Positions 1 to 5,286 are shown, counted from the stretch's first letter. The stretch: DNA of 5,286 bases from Thermoproteota archaeon (GCA_003661385.1 QMWA01000127.1:1-5286); one strand, 5' to 3'. Numbers and translations are program-made. The notes: generated by a model not told the origin, from the letters alone.

Positions 1-603
1 GTCCTGGGCGTTGACCTGGATCCTGGGAGGCTTGCTGAAGCTAGAGCACACAGCAGCTGGGGCATAGACTACGTGTGTGCTGATGCATCTAGCCTGCCAT
101 TTAGGTCCTCCTCTGTGGGCTCAGTGGTAGCTGTGCTCACGTTCCATGAGATGGAGGAGTCTTCTGTTGATGGAGCGCTGGAGGAAGCTTATAGGGTTCT
201 GGATGCTGGTGGGAAGCTTCTCGTAGTTGACAAGTTCATGCTGAGGTTTGAGAGGCCGTCAGAGGAGCTGGTGGCCCTTGCTGAGCTAGCCTACCAGAAG
301 GCTGTAGAGTACTCGCGTGGAGCTAGGCTGTGGGGGCTCAGAGAGCCTAGGGAGCTGGCTGAGAAGGCTGAGAGCAGGGGCTTCACCGTGCTGGAGACGA
401 GGATGCTGGTGCTGAAAAAGTGGAGGAGTGGAGAGGAGTTCCTTAGGGTGTGGGATAGGAGAGTGCTTGAGCAGCTGAGCTCGGTAAGAGAAGAGAGCCA
501 GAGGAGAGAGCTAGAGGAGCTCATCCAGAGGGTGAGAGACGCAGCTAAGGCACATGGCTATGGCCCGACTAGAGCTGTGGCGGTGCTCTTGGGGAAGAGC
601 TGA
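1..603 (+). CDS. Class I SAM-dependent methyltransferase, 5'-truncated by the window edge
   Basis: The frame is open from base 1 to the TGA at 601-603, giving 200 visible residues, so the true start lies upstream. The GTG at 73 is an internal valine codon, not a convincing start. Visible Rossmann-type methyltransferase features, in order, are the end of motif I and the acidic ribose-binding strand (VLGVDLDPGRLAEAR, residues 1-15), the adenine-side ADASSLPF (about 27-34), the post-motif strand LTFHEM (46-51), and EEAYRVLDAGGKLLVVD (61-77), the usual Methyltransf_11-like 'RVLkpGG' strand. The glycine-rich start of motif I is missing. The C-terminal part (about 85-200) is helical, charged and Arg/Glu-rich and probably caps the active site or binds substrate; I cannot infer the substrate from it. 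The gene is convergent with the lysine operon, so shared function is not implied. The family call is fairly sure; the specific function is unknown. Confidence 0.82.
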   Translation, partial: VLGVDLDPGRLAEARAHSSWGIDYVCADASSLPFRSSSVGSVVAVLTFHEMEESSVDGALEEAYRVLDAGGKLLVVDKFMLRFERPSEELVALAELAYQKAVEYSRGARLWGLREPRELAEKAESRGFTVLETRMLVLKKWRSGEEFLRVWDRRVLEQLSSVREESQRRELEELIQRVRDAAKAHGYGPTRAVAVLLGKS

Positions 604-765
604 GCGCTCTGCAGTCGATATAGCCTCTGGCTGATGCCTGCTTGGCGTAGCCTCAGCGTGCTCACGCCACCTAGAGGCTCTGCGTGCTCTTATGGCTAGT
701 GTAGCCTGCAGCCTCTCACACTGGATAGAGCCTGGTGCTCGGCTGGCTTAGGCTCCTGAACTGCT
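604..765. other. Convergent intergenic spacer with degenerate ~26-27 bp periodicity
   Basis: This 162 bp gap lies between the methyltransferase stop (+) and the lysK stop (-). An AG(C/G)CT-led block recurs at 622, 649, 675, 703 and 729, and again at 750, giving spacings of 27, 26, 28, 26 and 21. The best pair is 649-664 against 675-690, which share GCGTGCTC and match at 13 of 16 positions. The other copies are much weaker, and AGCCT/AGGCT words are common across the whole window, so composition may explain part of this. I see no tRNA, no convincing T-tract terminator on either strand, and no promoter. Any terminator for the two converging transcripts would have to lie here or inside the opposing gene. 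Confidence 0.35.
622..679. other. Potential long hairpin between convergent genes
   Basis: AGCCTCT (622-628) pairs perfectly with AGAGGCT (673-679). GG (629-630) continues with CC (670-671) across a single bulged T at 672. After a one-sided 12-nt bulge (631-642), TGGCGT (643-648) pairs with ACGCCA (664-669). AG/CT (649-650 with 661-662) can extend this past a bulged C at 663, closing a loop of about 10 nt. The total is about 17 base pairs. Because the element is an inverted repeat, either strand could fold. No U-run follows on either strand, so a classical terminator is not shown. It could be a transcript-end structure, an RNA element or chance in GC-rich sequence. Confidence 0.35.
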
Positions 766-1785
766 TCATGTCTGCTTCAGCTTGCTTAGCTCTTTTGCTG
801 CCTCCATGTATGTCTTTACAGCTGTCTCTAGGTCTTTGATGCTGACTTTCTCCTTGTCTGTGTGGGCTAGCCTGCTTTCCCCTGGGCCGTAGGCTGCTAT
901 GCTCTTGACTTTGGGGTGTATTAGGTTCATGTCGCTTGTCCCATACTTCCTTAGGAGCCTCGGCTTGATTCCCTGTTTTAGGAGCGCTCTCGCTAGTGCT
1001 CTTGGCACCGGGCTGCTTGGTGGCACTGACACGGGGTCTATGGCTGATGTCACTGTGAGCTTGCAGCCTTCTGGTGGCTTTGGCAGCTTGCTGATCAGCT
1101 CGCTGGAGCTTGTGCCTAGTGGTATCCTCAGGTCTATCTTTGCTATGGCCTTCTTGGGTAGGGTGCTGTAGCCTGATCCTCCTCTTATTAGGGTTACTGC
1201 TGCACTTGGTGTGCTGTAGCTTGCTCCAGGTGCTGCCTTCTTGATCTCTAGGATTGCTTCTATGAGCTTGTCGACTGCTGACTTCCCTGGTGATGAGGAG
1301 TGGCTTGCTTCAGCCCTGCACTCCAGCAGGATTTTTACGCTCCCTCTGTAGGCTACTGCTATCCCTGTTGTGTTTGTTGGCTCTCCTATTATCACGTAGC
1401 TTGCCTCAAGGTTTTTCAGGATGTGCTTGGCTCCTCTGCTGTCTCCCTCCTCAGCTACTAGCGCTGCTACCTTGACTGGTGTGTCTTTGAGGCTTGCTGC
1501 TGCTACTATCATGGCTGCGAGAGGCCCTTTGGCGTCTACTGCTCCTCTGCCCTTGAGGAGCTCTCCCTCCTTGGCTACTGGAAGCTTGCCTGGGACTGTG
1601 TCGTAGTGGCCTACTAGCCACACCTCCTCGCCTCTCCCCATCAGGACGTTGCCGACCTCATCCACCTCAGCTTCTAAGCCTAGGTCTCTTGAGATCTTGA
1701 GGAGCTCTCCCTCAGCTTGCTTCTCTCTGCCAGTTGGGCTATAGGCCTTTAGGAGGCGGAGCAACACCTCTTCTACCTTCCTCAT
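766..1785 (-). CDS. lysK: [LysW]-lysine (or -ornithine) hydrolase LysK, M20-family metallopeptidase
   Basis: LysK hydrolyses the isopeptide bond between the C-terminal Glu of LysW and lysine, releasing free lysine in the last step of the carrier pathway. In several archaea it also releases ornithine. The 339 residues are close to the usual archaeal length. M20 metal and catalytic motifs are all present: GHYDTVPG with H60 and D62, GRGAVDAKG with bridging D84, AEEGDSRGAK with catalytic E112 and metal-binding E113, GEP with E135, and H308 in LAHTDKE. YRGS (147-150), HSSS (162-165) and GTSDMN (282-287) are also typical of the LysK group. The ATG at 1783-1785 is supported by GAGGAGG about 9 nt upstream. 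The gene begins inside the 3' end of lysJ (47 bp overlap), which suggests translational coupling. The protein is cytoplasmic, with no signal peptide. ArgE and DapE are related alternatives, but the operon context favours LysK. Confidence 0.95.
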   Translation of the reverse strand: MRKVEEVLLRLLKAYSPTGREKQAEGELLKISRDLGLEAEVDEVGNVLMGRGEEVWLVGHYDTVPGKLPVAKEGELLKGRGAVDAKGPLAAMIVAAASLKDTPVKVAALVAEEGDSRGAKHILKNLEASYVIIGEPTNTTGIAVAYRGSVKILLECRAEASHSSSPGKSAVDKLIEAILEIKKAAPGASYSTPSAAVTLIRGGSGYSTLPKKAIAKIDLRIPLGTSSSELISKLPKPPEGCKLTVTSAIDPVSVPPSSPVPRALARALLKQGIKPRLLRKYGTSDMNLIHPKVKSIAAYGPGESRLAHTDKEKVSIKDLETAVKTYMEAAKELSKLKQT

Positions 1786-2923
1786 GTCTTATAGCCTCCT
1801 CTACTCTGGCTGCTAGGATCTCTATGTCCCGGCTTGTTATGAGGTAGGGTGGGAGCAGCCTGAGCACTGTCTTGGCAGCCTTTAGCGCGAGTACTCCTCT
1901 GCTCTGGAGGTGTGCTACCAGGGGTGTGGGGTCGAATCTGAGCTCTATGCCTATCATGAGGCCCTCTCCTCTCACCTCTCTGACTATCCTAGACTCTATC
2001 TCCTTAAGCCTCCTTAGGAGGGCAGAGCCCTTCTCCATGGCCTGCTTCGGGACGTTTTCCTCTAGCAGGGTTTCTACCCCTGCCTTGACCGCTGCTAGCG
2101 CTAGGGGGTTTCCGCCGTGGGTTGAGCCGTGGTCTCCTCCCTTGAATGAGGCTAGCAGCTCCTCTCTGGCTGCAACGAGGCTTACTGGGAAGCCTCCTCC
2201 TATGCTCTTCCCAGCTACCATTATGTCGGGGGTTACTCCACGCTTCTGGTGAGCCCAGACTTCACCTGATCTGCCGAACCCAGACTGGACTTCATCTAGT
2301 ATGAGCAGAGCTTGGCTTTCACTGCATGCTCGGCTGACTTCCCTTAGGAACTCTCTGGTGGCTGGCTTCACCCCTCCCTCACCTTGTATAGGCTCTACTA
2401 TGGCTGCAGCAGTCTCCTCGTCTATGAGGTCTGCTGCCTCTAGCGAGTTGAATGACGCGAACTCTATGCCTGGCAGGAGCTTGAACCCCTCCCTGTACTG
2501 TCTGCTCCAGGTCACTGAGAGCGCTCCTGCTGTACGCCCGTGGAAGCCTCCCTTGAATGCTATGATCTTCCTCCTCCCTGTGTGCTTGGCTGCTATCTTC
2601 AGTGCTAGCTCCACTGCTTCCGCGCCGCTGTTCTGCAGGTAGACTGCAGTGAGCTTCTTTGGGAGTATTCTGCTGAGGGCTTTCAGGGCCTCCTCCTTCA
2701 CCTCTGTGTCGAACACTGGTGTGGCGACCATGAGCTCCCTCATCTGCCTAGCTAGGGCCTCAACTACCCTGGGAGGTGTGTGGCCTAGGAAGGCTGCTCC
2801 ATGGCCTGTGTGAGCATCTAGGTACATGCGTCCCTCGTCGTCCCAGACGTACTGCCCTCTCCCCTTGACCAGCTTCAGGCCTCTCTCCCTTTGGAATGGC
2901 ATGAGCGAGAGCAACTCAGGCAC
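1739..2923 (-). CDS. lysJ: [LysW]-aminoadipate semialdehyde (or glutamate semialdehyde) transaminase LysJ
   Basis: LysJ is a PLP-dependent class III aminotransferase. It converts LysW-bound aminoadipate semialdehyde to LysW-lysine using glutamate as amino donor; bifunctional homologues also make LysW-ornithine. The 394 residues show the expected landmarks: NSGAEA for phosphate binding (98-103), FHGRTAG (127-133) stacking on PLP, LDEVQSGFGR with D210 contacting the pyridine nitrogen, the Schiff-base lysine K239 in VAGKSIGGGFP, and HGSTHGGNPLA with T268. GLMIGIEL and RLLPPYLIT near the C-terminus are typical of this branch. The start is GTG at 2923, overlapping the lysX stop by 8 bp, with only a weak GGAG 10 nt upstream. 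The ATG at 2902 (Met8, just before PFQRERG) is a credible alternative, but it lacks a clear ribosome-binding site. The last dozen residues (EEGRRGVAPPPKGL) are proline- and glycine-rich and overlap lysK. ArgD-like N-acetylornithine aminotransferase is the main alternative; context argues for LysJ. Confidence 0.95.
   Translation of the reverse strand: MPELLSLMPFQRERGLKLVKGRGQYVWDDEGRMYLDAHTGHGAAFLGHTPPRVVEALARQMRELMVATPVFDTEVKEEALKALSRILPKKLTAVYLQNSGAEAVELALKIAAKHTGRRKIIAFKGGFHGRTAGALSVTWSRQYREGFKLLPGIEFASFNSLEAADLIDEETAAAIVEPIQGEGGVKPATREFLREVSRACSESQALLILDEVQSGFGRSGEVWAHQKRGVTPDIMVAGKSIGGGFPVSLVAAREELLASFKGGDHGSTHGGNPLALAAVKAGVETLLEENVPKQAMEKGSALLRRLKEIESRIVREVRGEGLMIGIELRFDPTPLVAHLQSRGVLALKAAKTVLRLLPPYLITSRDIEILAARVEEAIRHEEGRRGVAPPPKGL
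1795..1801 (-). promoter_or_regulatory. Ribosome-binding site of lysK inside lysJ
   Basis: On the - strand this reads GAGGAGG and ends 9 nt before the lysK ATG at 1785. It lies within the lysJ coding sequence. It supports the ATG start, and therefore the 47 bp overlap between the two genes. Confidence 0.7.
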
Positions 2924-3746
2924 CTATAGCGTACTCCACAATCTCCTTTGCTATGTCTACCCCAGTTACCCGAGCTGCATTCCTGAACTCTGTGACTGAG
3001 TTGACTTCGAGGACTAGCAGGCCTCTCTCAGAGTCCTCAGCTATGTCTACCCCTAGGAAGCCTCCTCCAACTGCTCTCGCTGCCTTGACTGCTATCTCCT
3101 CGAGCTCGCTTGTCAGCTCAGCCTTCTCAGCTCTAGCTCCTCTAGCTGTGTTCGTGATCCAGTGGGCAGCTACCCTGTATACTGCTGTCACCAGCCTGTC
3201 TTCTGTTGCGAAGGCTCTTATGTCCCTCCCAGGCTTCCTTATGAACTCCTGTATGTAGTGGATCCTGTAGAATGGCGATGGGATTGCCTCCCTGTGCTCT
3301 AGTATGGTCCTGAGCTCCTCCTCGTCTTGAGCTAGCGAGACTAGCCTGCCCCAGCTTCCGTTGACAGGCTTGACCACAACGGGGTAGCCTACCTCCTCAG
3401 CTGCCTTGTAGGCTCCTTCCAGCGAGAATGCTATGGCAGTCCTAGGTGCTGGTACACCTGACTCTAGGAGCTTAGCTGTTGTGACGAGCTTGTTGTAGCA
3501 GTTGGCTATGACCTGGGAGCTGTTGACTACCTTTACTCCAGAGGCCTCCAGGGCTGCAGCTGAGGAGTACGCTTTAATCCCGCTTGTAGCCCTCTCTAAG
3601 GCTATGCTGAAGCCCACTGCCATGCCTAGGCTCAGGTGCGTGGAGTTGAGGTGGAGCCTGACTGGCTTGTGGCCTAGCTCCTCTACAGCCCTCATTATAG
3701 CCTTCTCCTCAGCTCTGAGCCTGTCGTAGACTACAGCTACCCTCAT
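2916..3746 (-). CDS. lysX: LysW--L-alpha-aminoadipate (or glutamate) ligase LysX, ATP-grasp
   Basis: LysX is a RimK-like ATP-grasp ligase that joins the amino group of alpha-aminoadipate to the C-terminal glutamate gamma-carboxyl of LysW, with ATP hydrolysis. This is the step that loads the carrier. The 276 residues match family length. Seen here: the N-terminal domain start RVAVVYDRLRAEEKAI (2-17), NCYNKLVTTAKLL with K86, VVVKPVNGSWGRLV with ATP-contacting K126 and the flexible small loop, YIQEFI (164-169), DIRAF (175-179), and the Mg-binding end GVDI (D234) and LEVNS (E247, N249). The substrate-side stretch HWITNTARGA (195-204) resembles Thermus-type LysX as I recall it, which favours aminoadipate over glutamate; that is inference. 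The ATG lies in an ATGA overlap with the lysW stop, so ligase and carrier are translationally linked. A GGAGAGG about 10 nt upstream may serve as ribosome-binding site. Confidence 0.94.
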   Translation of the reverse strand: MRVAVVYDRLRAEEKAIMRAVEELGHKPVRLHLNSTHLSLGMAVGFSIALERATSGIKAYSSAAALEASGVKVVNSSQVIANCYNKLVTTAKLLESGVPAPRTAIAFSLEGAYKAAEEVGYPVVVKPVNGSWGRLVSLAQDEEELRTILEHREAIPSPFYRIHYIQEFIRKPGRDIRAFATEDRLVTAVYRVAAHWITNTARGARAEKAELTSELEEIAVKAARAVGGGFLGVDIAEDSERGLLVLEVNSVTEFRNAARVTGVDIAKEIVEYAIGA

Positions 3747-3913
3747 TCACCCCAGTCCTCTCCTATCTCCTCAGCCTCTCTCAGCTTGAAGGCGCTCTCC
3801 TGCTCATAGACTTCGAGTGTAGCTCCACAAGACTGGCACTCTAGCAGCTCACCTGGCATCACATCCTCAGGCAGCTCAACCTCACCACCACAGACTGGGC
3901 AGAAGGCCTTCAC
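3743..3913 (-). CDS. lysW: Amino-group carrier protein LysW
   Basis: This is a small acidic zinc protein of 56 residues that carries pathway intermediates on its C-terminal glutamate, acting both as amino-group protection and as a handle recognised by LysX, LysZ, LysY, LysJ and LysK. The sequence starts MKAFCPVCGGEVELPEDV and ends GEDWGE. Cysteine pairs C5/C8 and C26/C29 form the expected zinc knuckles, and the conserved EDWGE tail ends in the modified residue E56. The total length is usual for the family. The GTG at 3911-3913 is chosen because it sits just before the first zinc knuckle and 5 nt after a strong GGAGGTG; no other start codon exists between it and the lysZ stop. Its TGA shares four bases (ATGA) with the lysX start. 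The gene is easily missed because it is under 60 codons. Confidence 0.96.
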   Translation of the reverse strand: MKAFCPVCGGEVELPEDVMPGELLECQSCGATLEVYEQESAFKLREAEEIGEDWGE

Positions 3914-3918
3914 ACAAC

Positions 3919-3925
3919 CACCTCC
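3919..3925 (-). promoter_or_regulatory. Strong ribosome-binding site of lysW
   Basis: The - strand reads GGAGGTG, followed by 5 nt and the GTG start at 3913. It is the clearest Shine-Dalgarno site in the window and decides the lysW start. Strong initiation is plausible for a carrier needed in larger amounts than the enzymes, but that is inference. Confidence 0.8.
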
Positions 3926-3955
3926 AACATGCTTTACAGGCTTGCAGGAAGGGAG

Positions 3956-4735
3956 CTAGGGCTTCACCCTGGTCCCCTCTCCACCTAGAGCTCTTGTAAC
4001 AGGGCTTTCCTTGAGGCCGCTGGCTATCACGACTTCTACTCCAGCTTCAGCTGCCTTGGATGCCATGAGGAGCTTCCTGTTCATCCCAGGGCCTACTGCC
4101 TTGGCTAGCTCAGCTGCCTCTAGCCACGACATCCCTCTCATGGGGCTGCCGTCGACTTCGACACCATCGACATCTGATAGGATGACCAGCTTCTCTGGCT
4201 TCAGTGCTAATGCAAGCTGGTATGCAGCCTGGTCTCCGTCTACGTTCAGGGCTTCACCCTGGGTTCCTCTGGCCACGGGAGCTAAGACTACGCTGAAGCC
4301 TCCTGAGAGCAGTGCTCTTATGAGCGATGTGTCTACTGCCACTATCCTGCCTGTGTATCCTCCTGGAACCACCCTCCTCCTGCCTTTCTCCACCACCACG
4401 ATCTTCCTCTTCCTCTCTGCTATCAGGGTTGGGCCATCTAGCCCTGATATCCCGGCTGCCTTCACTCCTCTGTCAAGGAGCTTTGAGACTATCTCCTTGT
4501 TCAGCTTCCCAGCCATCACCATGATGTAGACCTCGAGCTCCCTCGCGTCCGTGTACCTGCTCTTGACCCCAGATGGGGAGATTACTATCCTTGGGGTGAC
4601 GCCCATCTTCAGAGAGTAGCTGGTGACCTGGTCTCCTCCACCGTGGACTAGCACAAACGGCGAGTAGGCTGCTAGGTCCCGGGCTATCTCGCTGACGTTC
4701 AAGAGAGCTCTTCCACCTGCCTTCACGAGCAGCAT
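3956..4735 (-). CDS. lysZ: [LysW]-aminoadipate (or -glutamate) kinase LysZ
   Basis: LysZ is an amino-acid-kinase-fold enzyme related to acetylglutamate kinase (ArgB). It phosphorylates the distal carboxyl group of LysW-bound aminoadipate with ATP. In some archaea it also acts on LysW-glutamate for ornithine synthesis. The 259 residues match the single-domain family length. Visible motifs are VKAGGRAL with K5 and the first glycine-rich loop, VLVHGGGDQV (28-37), SRYTDARELE (59-68), the substrate/phosphate region ALNVDGDQAA (162-171), LSDVDGV (186-192) of the nucleotide site, and GPGMNRKL with K221. The ATG at 4735 follows GAGGTG by 5 nt, and this site overlaps the lysY stop. The TAG stop at 3956-3958 is in the same reading frame as lysW, 42 bp upstream of it. 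ArgB is the alternative by homology; adjacency to lysW and the operon support LysZ. Confidence 0.95.
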   Translation of the reverse strand: MLLVKAGGRALLNVSEIARDLAAYSPFVLVHGGGDQVTSYSLKMGVTPRIVISPSGVKSRYTDARELEVYIMVMAGKLNKEIVSKLLDRGVKAAGISGLDGPTLIAERKRKIVVVEKGRRRVVPGGYTGRIVAVDTSLIRALLSGGFSVVLAPVARGTQGEALNVDGDQAAYQLALALKPEKLVILSDVDGVEVDGSPMRGMSWLEAAELAKAVGPGMNRKLLMASKAAEAGVEVVIASGLKESPVTRALGGEGTRVKP

Positions 4736-4740
4736 GGTCG

Positions 4741-4746
4741 CACCTC
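4741..4746 (-). promoter_or_regulatory. Ribosome-binding site of lysZ overlapping the lysY stop
   Basis: The - strand reads TGAGGTG, in which the lysY stop TGA runs into GAGGTG. The lysZ ATG follows after 5 nt (4736-4740). A ribosome terminating on lysY sits directly over this site, which favours coupled translation of reductase and kinase. Confidence 0.7.
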
Positions 4747-5286
4747 ACGGGTGTAGTGGAGGAGTGTAGAGGCCTGTCTTCTCATCTAGCCCAGCCATGA
4801 TGTTGAAGGCCTGCAGCGCCTGGCCTGCAGCCCCCTTGACCAGGTTGTCTATTGCTGAGAAGCCTGATGCCCTCGGTACCATGGGCTCTGAGGAGAAGCC
4901 TAGGTCAGCGAAGTTGCTTCCAGTAACGTTGTTTAAGCTTGGCAGCACGCCCTTCTGCATGACTCTCACGAAGGGCTCTCCTGAGTAGAACCTTGCGAAC
5001 CTCCTCCACAGCAGGCCCTCATCTACCTCCAGCTCCGTGTGGACGCTTGCGAAAGCTCCTCTGACTGCTGACACTGAGTGGGGTACCAGGCTGACTCTGA
5101 TCCTCCTGCCAGCTAGCTGGGAGAGCTCCTGGGCAGCTTCAGCTGAGTGCCTGTGCCCGGATGCGGAGTAGGGCCTTACTGTGCTGCTTCTCTCTGGGTG
5201 GTGTGTGCCTTTGGTTGGCTTAGCTCCAGCCTCGCTGCTGCCCACCTTCACGTCTGCGATCAGGAGCTCTGCTCCAAGCTCCACCA
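4745..5286 (-). CDS. lysY: [LysW]-aminoadipyl phosphate (or glutamyl phosphate) reductase LysY, N-terminus beyond window
   Basis: LysY is an NADPH-dependent reductase related to ArgC. It converts the LysW-bound acyl phosphate made by LysZ to the semialdehyde. Only the C-terminal half or so is present: the frame is still open at the right edge, with about 180 residues visible against roughly 350 in the family. The first visible GTG (5282-5284) is an internal valine codon, not a start. Seen here are DVKVGSSEAGAKPTKGTHHPE (from residue 11), RPYSASGHRHSAEA (about 37-50) with the HRH that supplies the catalytic histidine in this family, VPHSVSAVRGAFASVHTEL (about 67-85), and the C-terminal DNLVKGAAGQALQAFNIMAGLDE (from 146), a hallmark of the ArgC/LysY fold. 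The catalytic cysteine and NADPH-binding domain lie outside. The spacing to lysZ is 9 bp. ArgC is the homologous alternative. Confidence 0.94.
   Translation of the reverse strand, partial: VELGAELLIADVKVGSSEAGAKPTKGTHHPERSSTVRPYSASGHRHSAEAAQELSQLAGRRIRVSLVPHSVSAVRGAFASVHTELEVDEGLLWRRFARFYSGEPFVRVMQKGVLPSLNNVTGSNFADLGFSSEPMVPRASGFSAIDNLVKGAAGQALQAFNIMAGLDEKTGLYTPPLHP

Noticed and set aside
291-524. 77-codon - strand open frame
   Set aside because: It is antisense to the methyltransferase and strongly Ser/Leu-biased, with no motif.
73-603. Methyltransferase starting at the GTG at 73
   Set aside because: The frame is open to base 1, and residues upstream (VLGVDLDP) belong to the SAM-binding motif, so this start would remove part of the active site.
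558-665. 35-codon - strand frame starting with GTG at 665 and reading VSTLRLRQAGISQRLYRL...
   Set aside because: It looks mildly helical and basic, but it has no strong ribosome-binding site, runs into the methyltransferase antisense, and is short enough to occur by chance.
604-765. tRNA, CRISPR array or insertion-sequence end in the intergenic gap
   Set aside because: There is no T-loop or cloverleaf pattern, no exact repeats with unique spacers, and no terminal inverted repeats with target duplication.
899-1606. Overlapping + strand open frames (899-1171, 1290-1475, 1421-1606)
   Set aside because: All are antisense shadows of lysK. Leu/Ser-rich stretches could mimic membrane segments but arise from the complement of lysK codons.
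1872-2642. Two + strand open frames (1872-2252 and 2301-2642)
   Set aside because: Both are antisense to lysJ and have low-complexity Ser/Ala-rich translations, no ribosome-binding support and no known motif.
2953-3729. + strand open frames at 2953-3258 and 3502-3729
   Set aside because: Antisense to lysX, which is complete and well conserved in its motifs. Nothing independent supports them.
3914-3955. Separate promoter for lysW in the lysZ-lysW gap
   Set aside because: The 42 bp contain no convincing BRE/TATA element. The gap is explained by the ribosome-binding site, and the genes are best read as one transcript.
4011-4529. 172-codon open frame on the + strand
   Set aside because: It lies wholly antisense to lysZ, whose motifs are intact. 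The product is Ser/Pro/Ala/Leu-rich with no recognisable domain, as expected of the complement of a GC-rich gene.
4473-4748. 91-codon - strand frame overlapping lysZ in another frame
   Set aside because: It uses the same region as the lysZ start, but its translation is a frame-shifted copy of lysZ without conserved features. The GAGGTG spacing fits the lysZ ATG.

Overview
This window looks like part of the chromosome of a thermophilic archaeon, most likely a crenarchaeote (Thermoproteota), although the species cannot be named from sequence alone. The evidence is a LysW-type lysine operon with archaeal-looking enzymes, arginine encoded mainly by AGG/AGA, GTG starts beside ATG starts, strong GGAGG/GAGGTG ribosome-binding sites, very tight gene packing, and a purine-rich coding strand. 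Thermus-type bacteria share the pathway, but their very GC-rich, CGN-using codons do not fit.

Layout: positions 1-603 (+ strand) hold the C-terminal part of a class I SAM-dependent methyltransferase whose start lies before the window. Positions 604-765 are the only real intergenic gap. It separates convergent genes and holds a possible hairpin and weak ~26-27 bp periodicity. From 766 to the end, everything is on the - strand and reads lysY (N-terminus missing) > lysZ > lysW > lysX > lysJ > lysK. The genes are separated by at most 42 bp or overlap, so they are almost certainly one transcript. Its promoter lies beyond the right edge.

The six genes form the complete carrier-protein half of the alpha-aminoadipate route to lysine. 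LysX ligates alpha-aminoadipate (or glutamate) to the C-terminal Glu of the small zinc protein LysW. LysZ phosphorylates the distal carboxyl group, LysY reduces it to the semialdehyde, LysJ transaminates it, and LysK cuts lysine (or ornithine) off LysW. The 56-residue lysW gene is short enough to be missed by length-filtered gene calling. It is identified here by its C-x2-C...C-x2-C cysteines, its EDWGE tail and a strong ribosome-binding site before a GTG start.

I do not see a novel system; this is a known pathway. The points worth a second look are the single ligase and its substrate range, the lysZ-TAG-lysW in-frame arrangement, the 47 bp lysJ/lysK overlap, and the structured convergent intergenic region.
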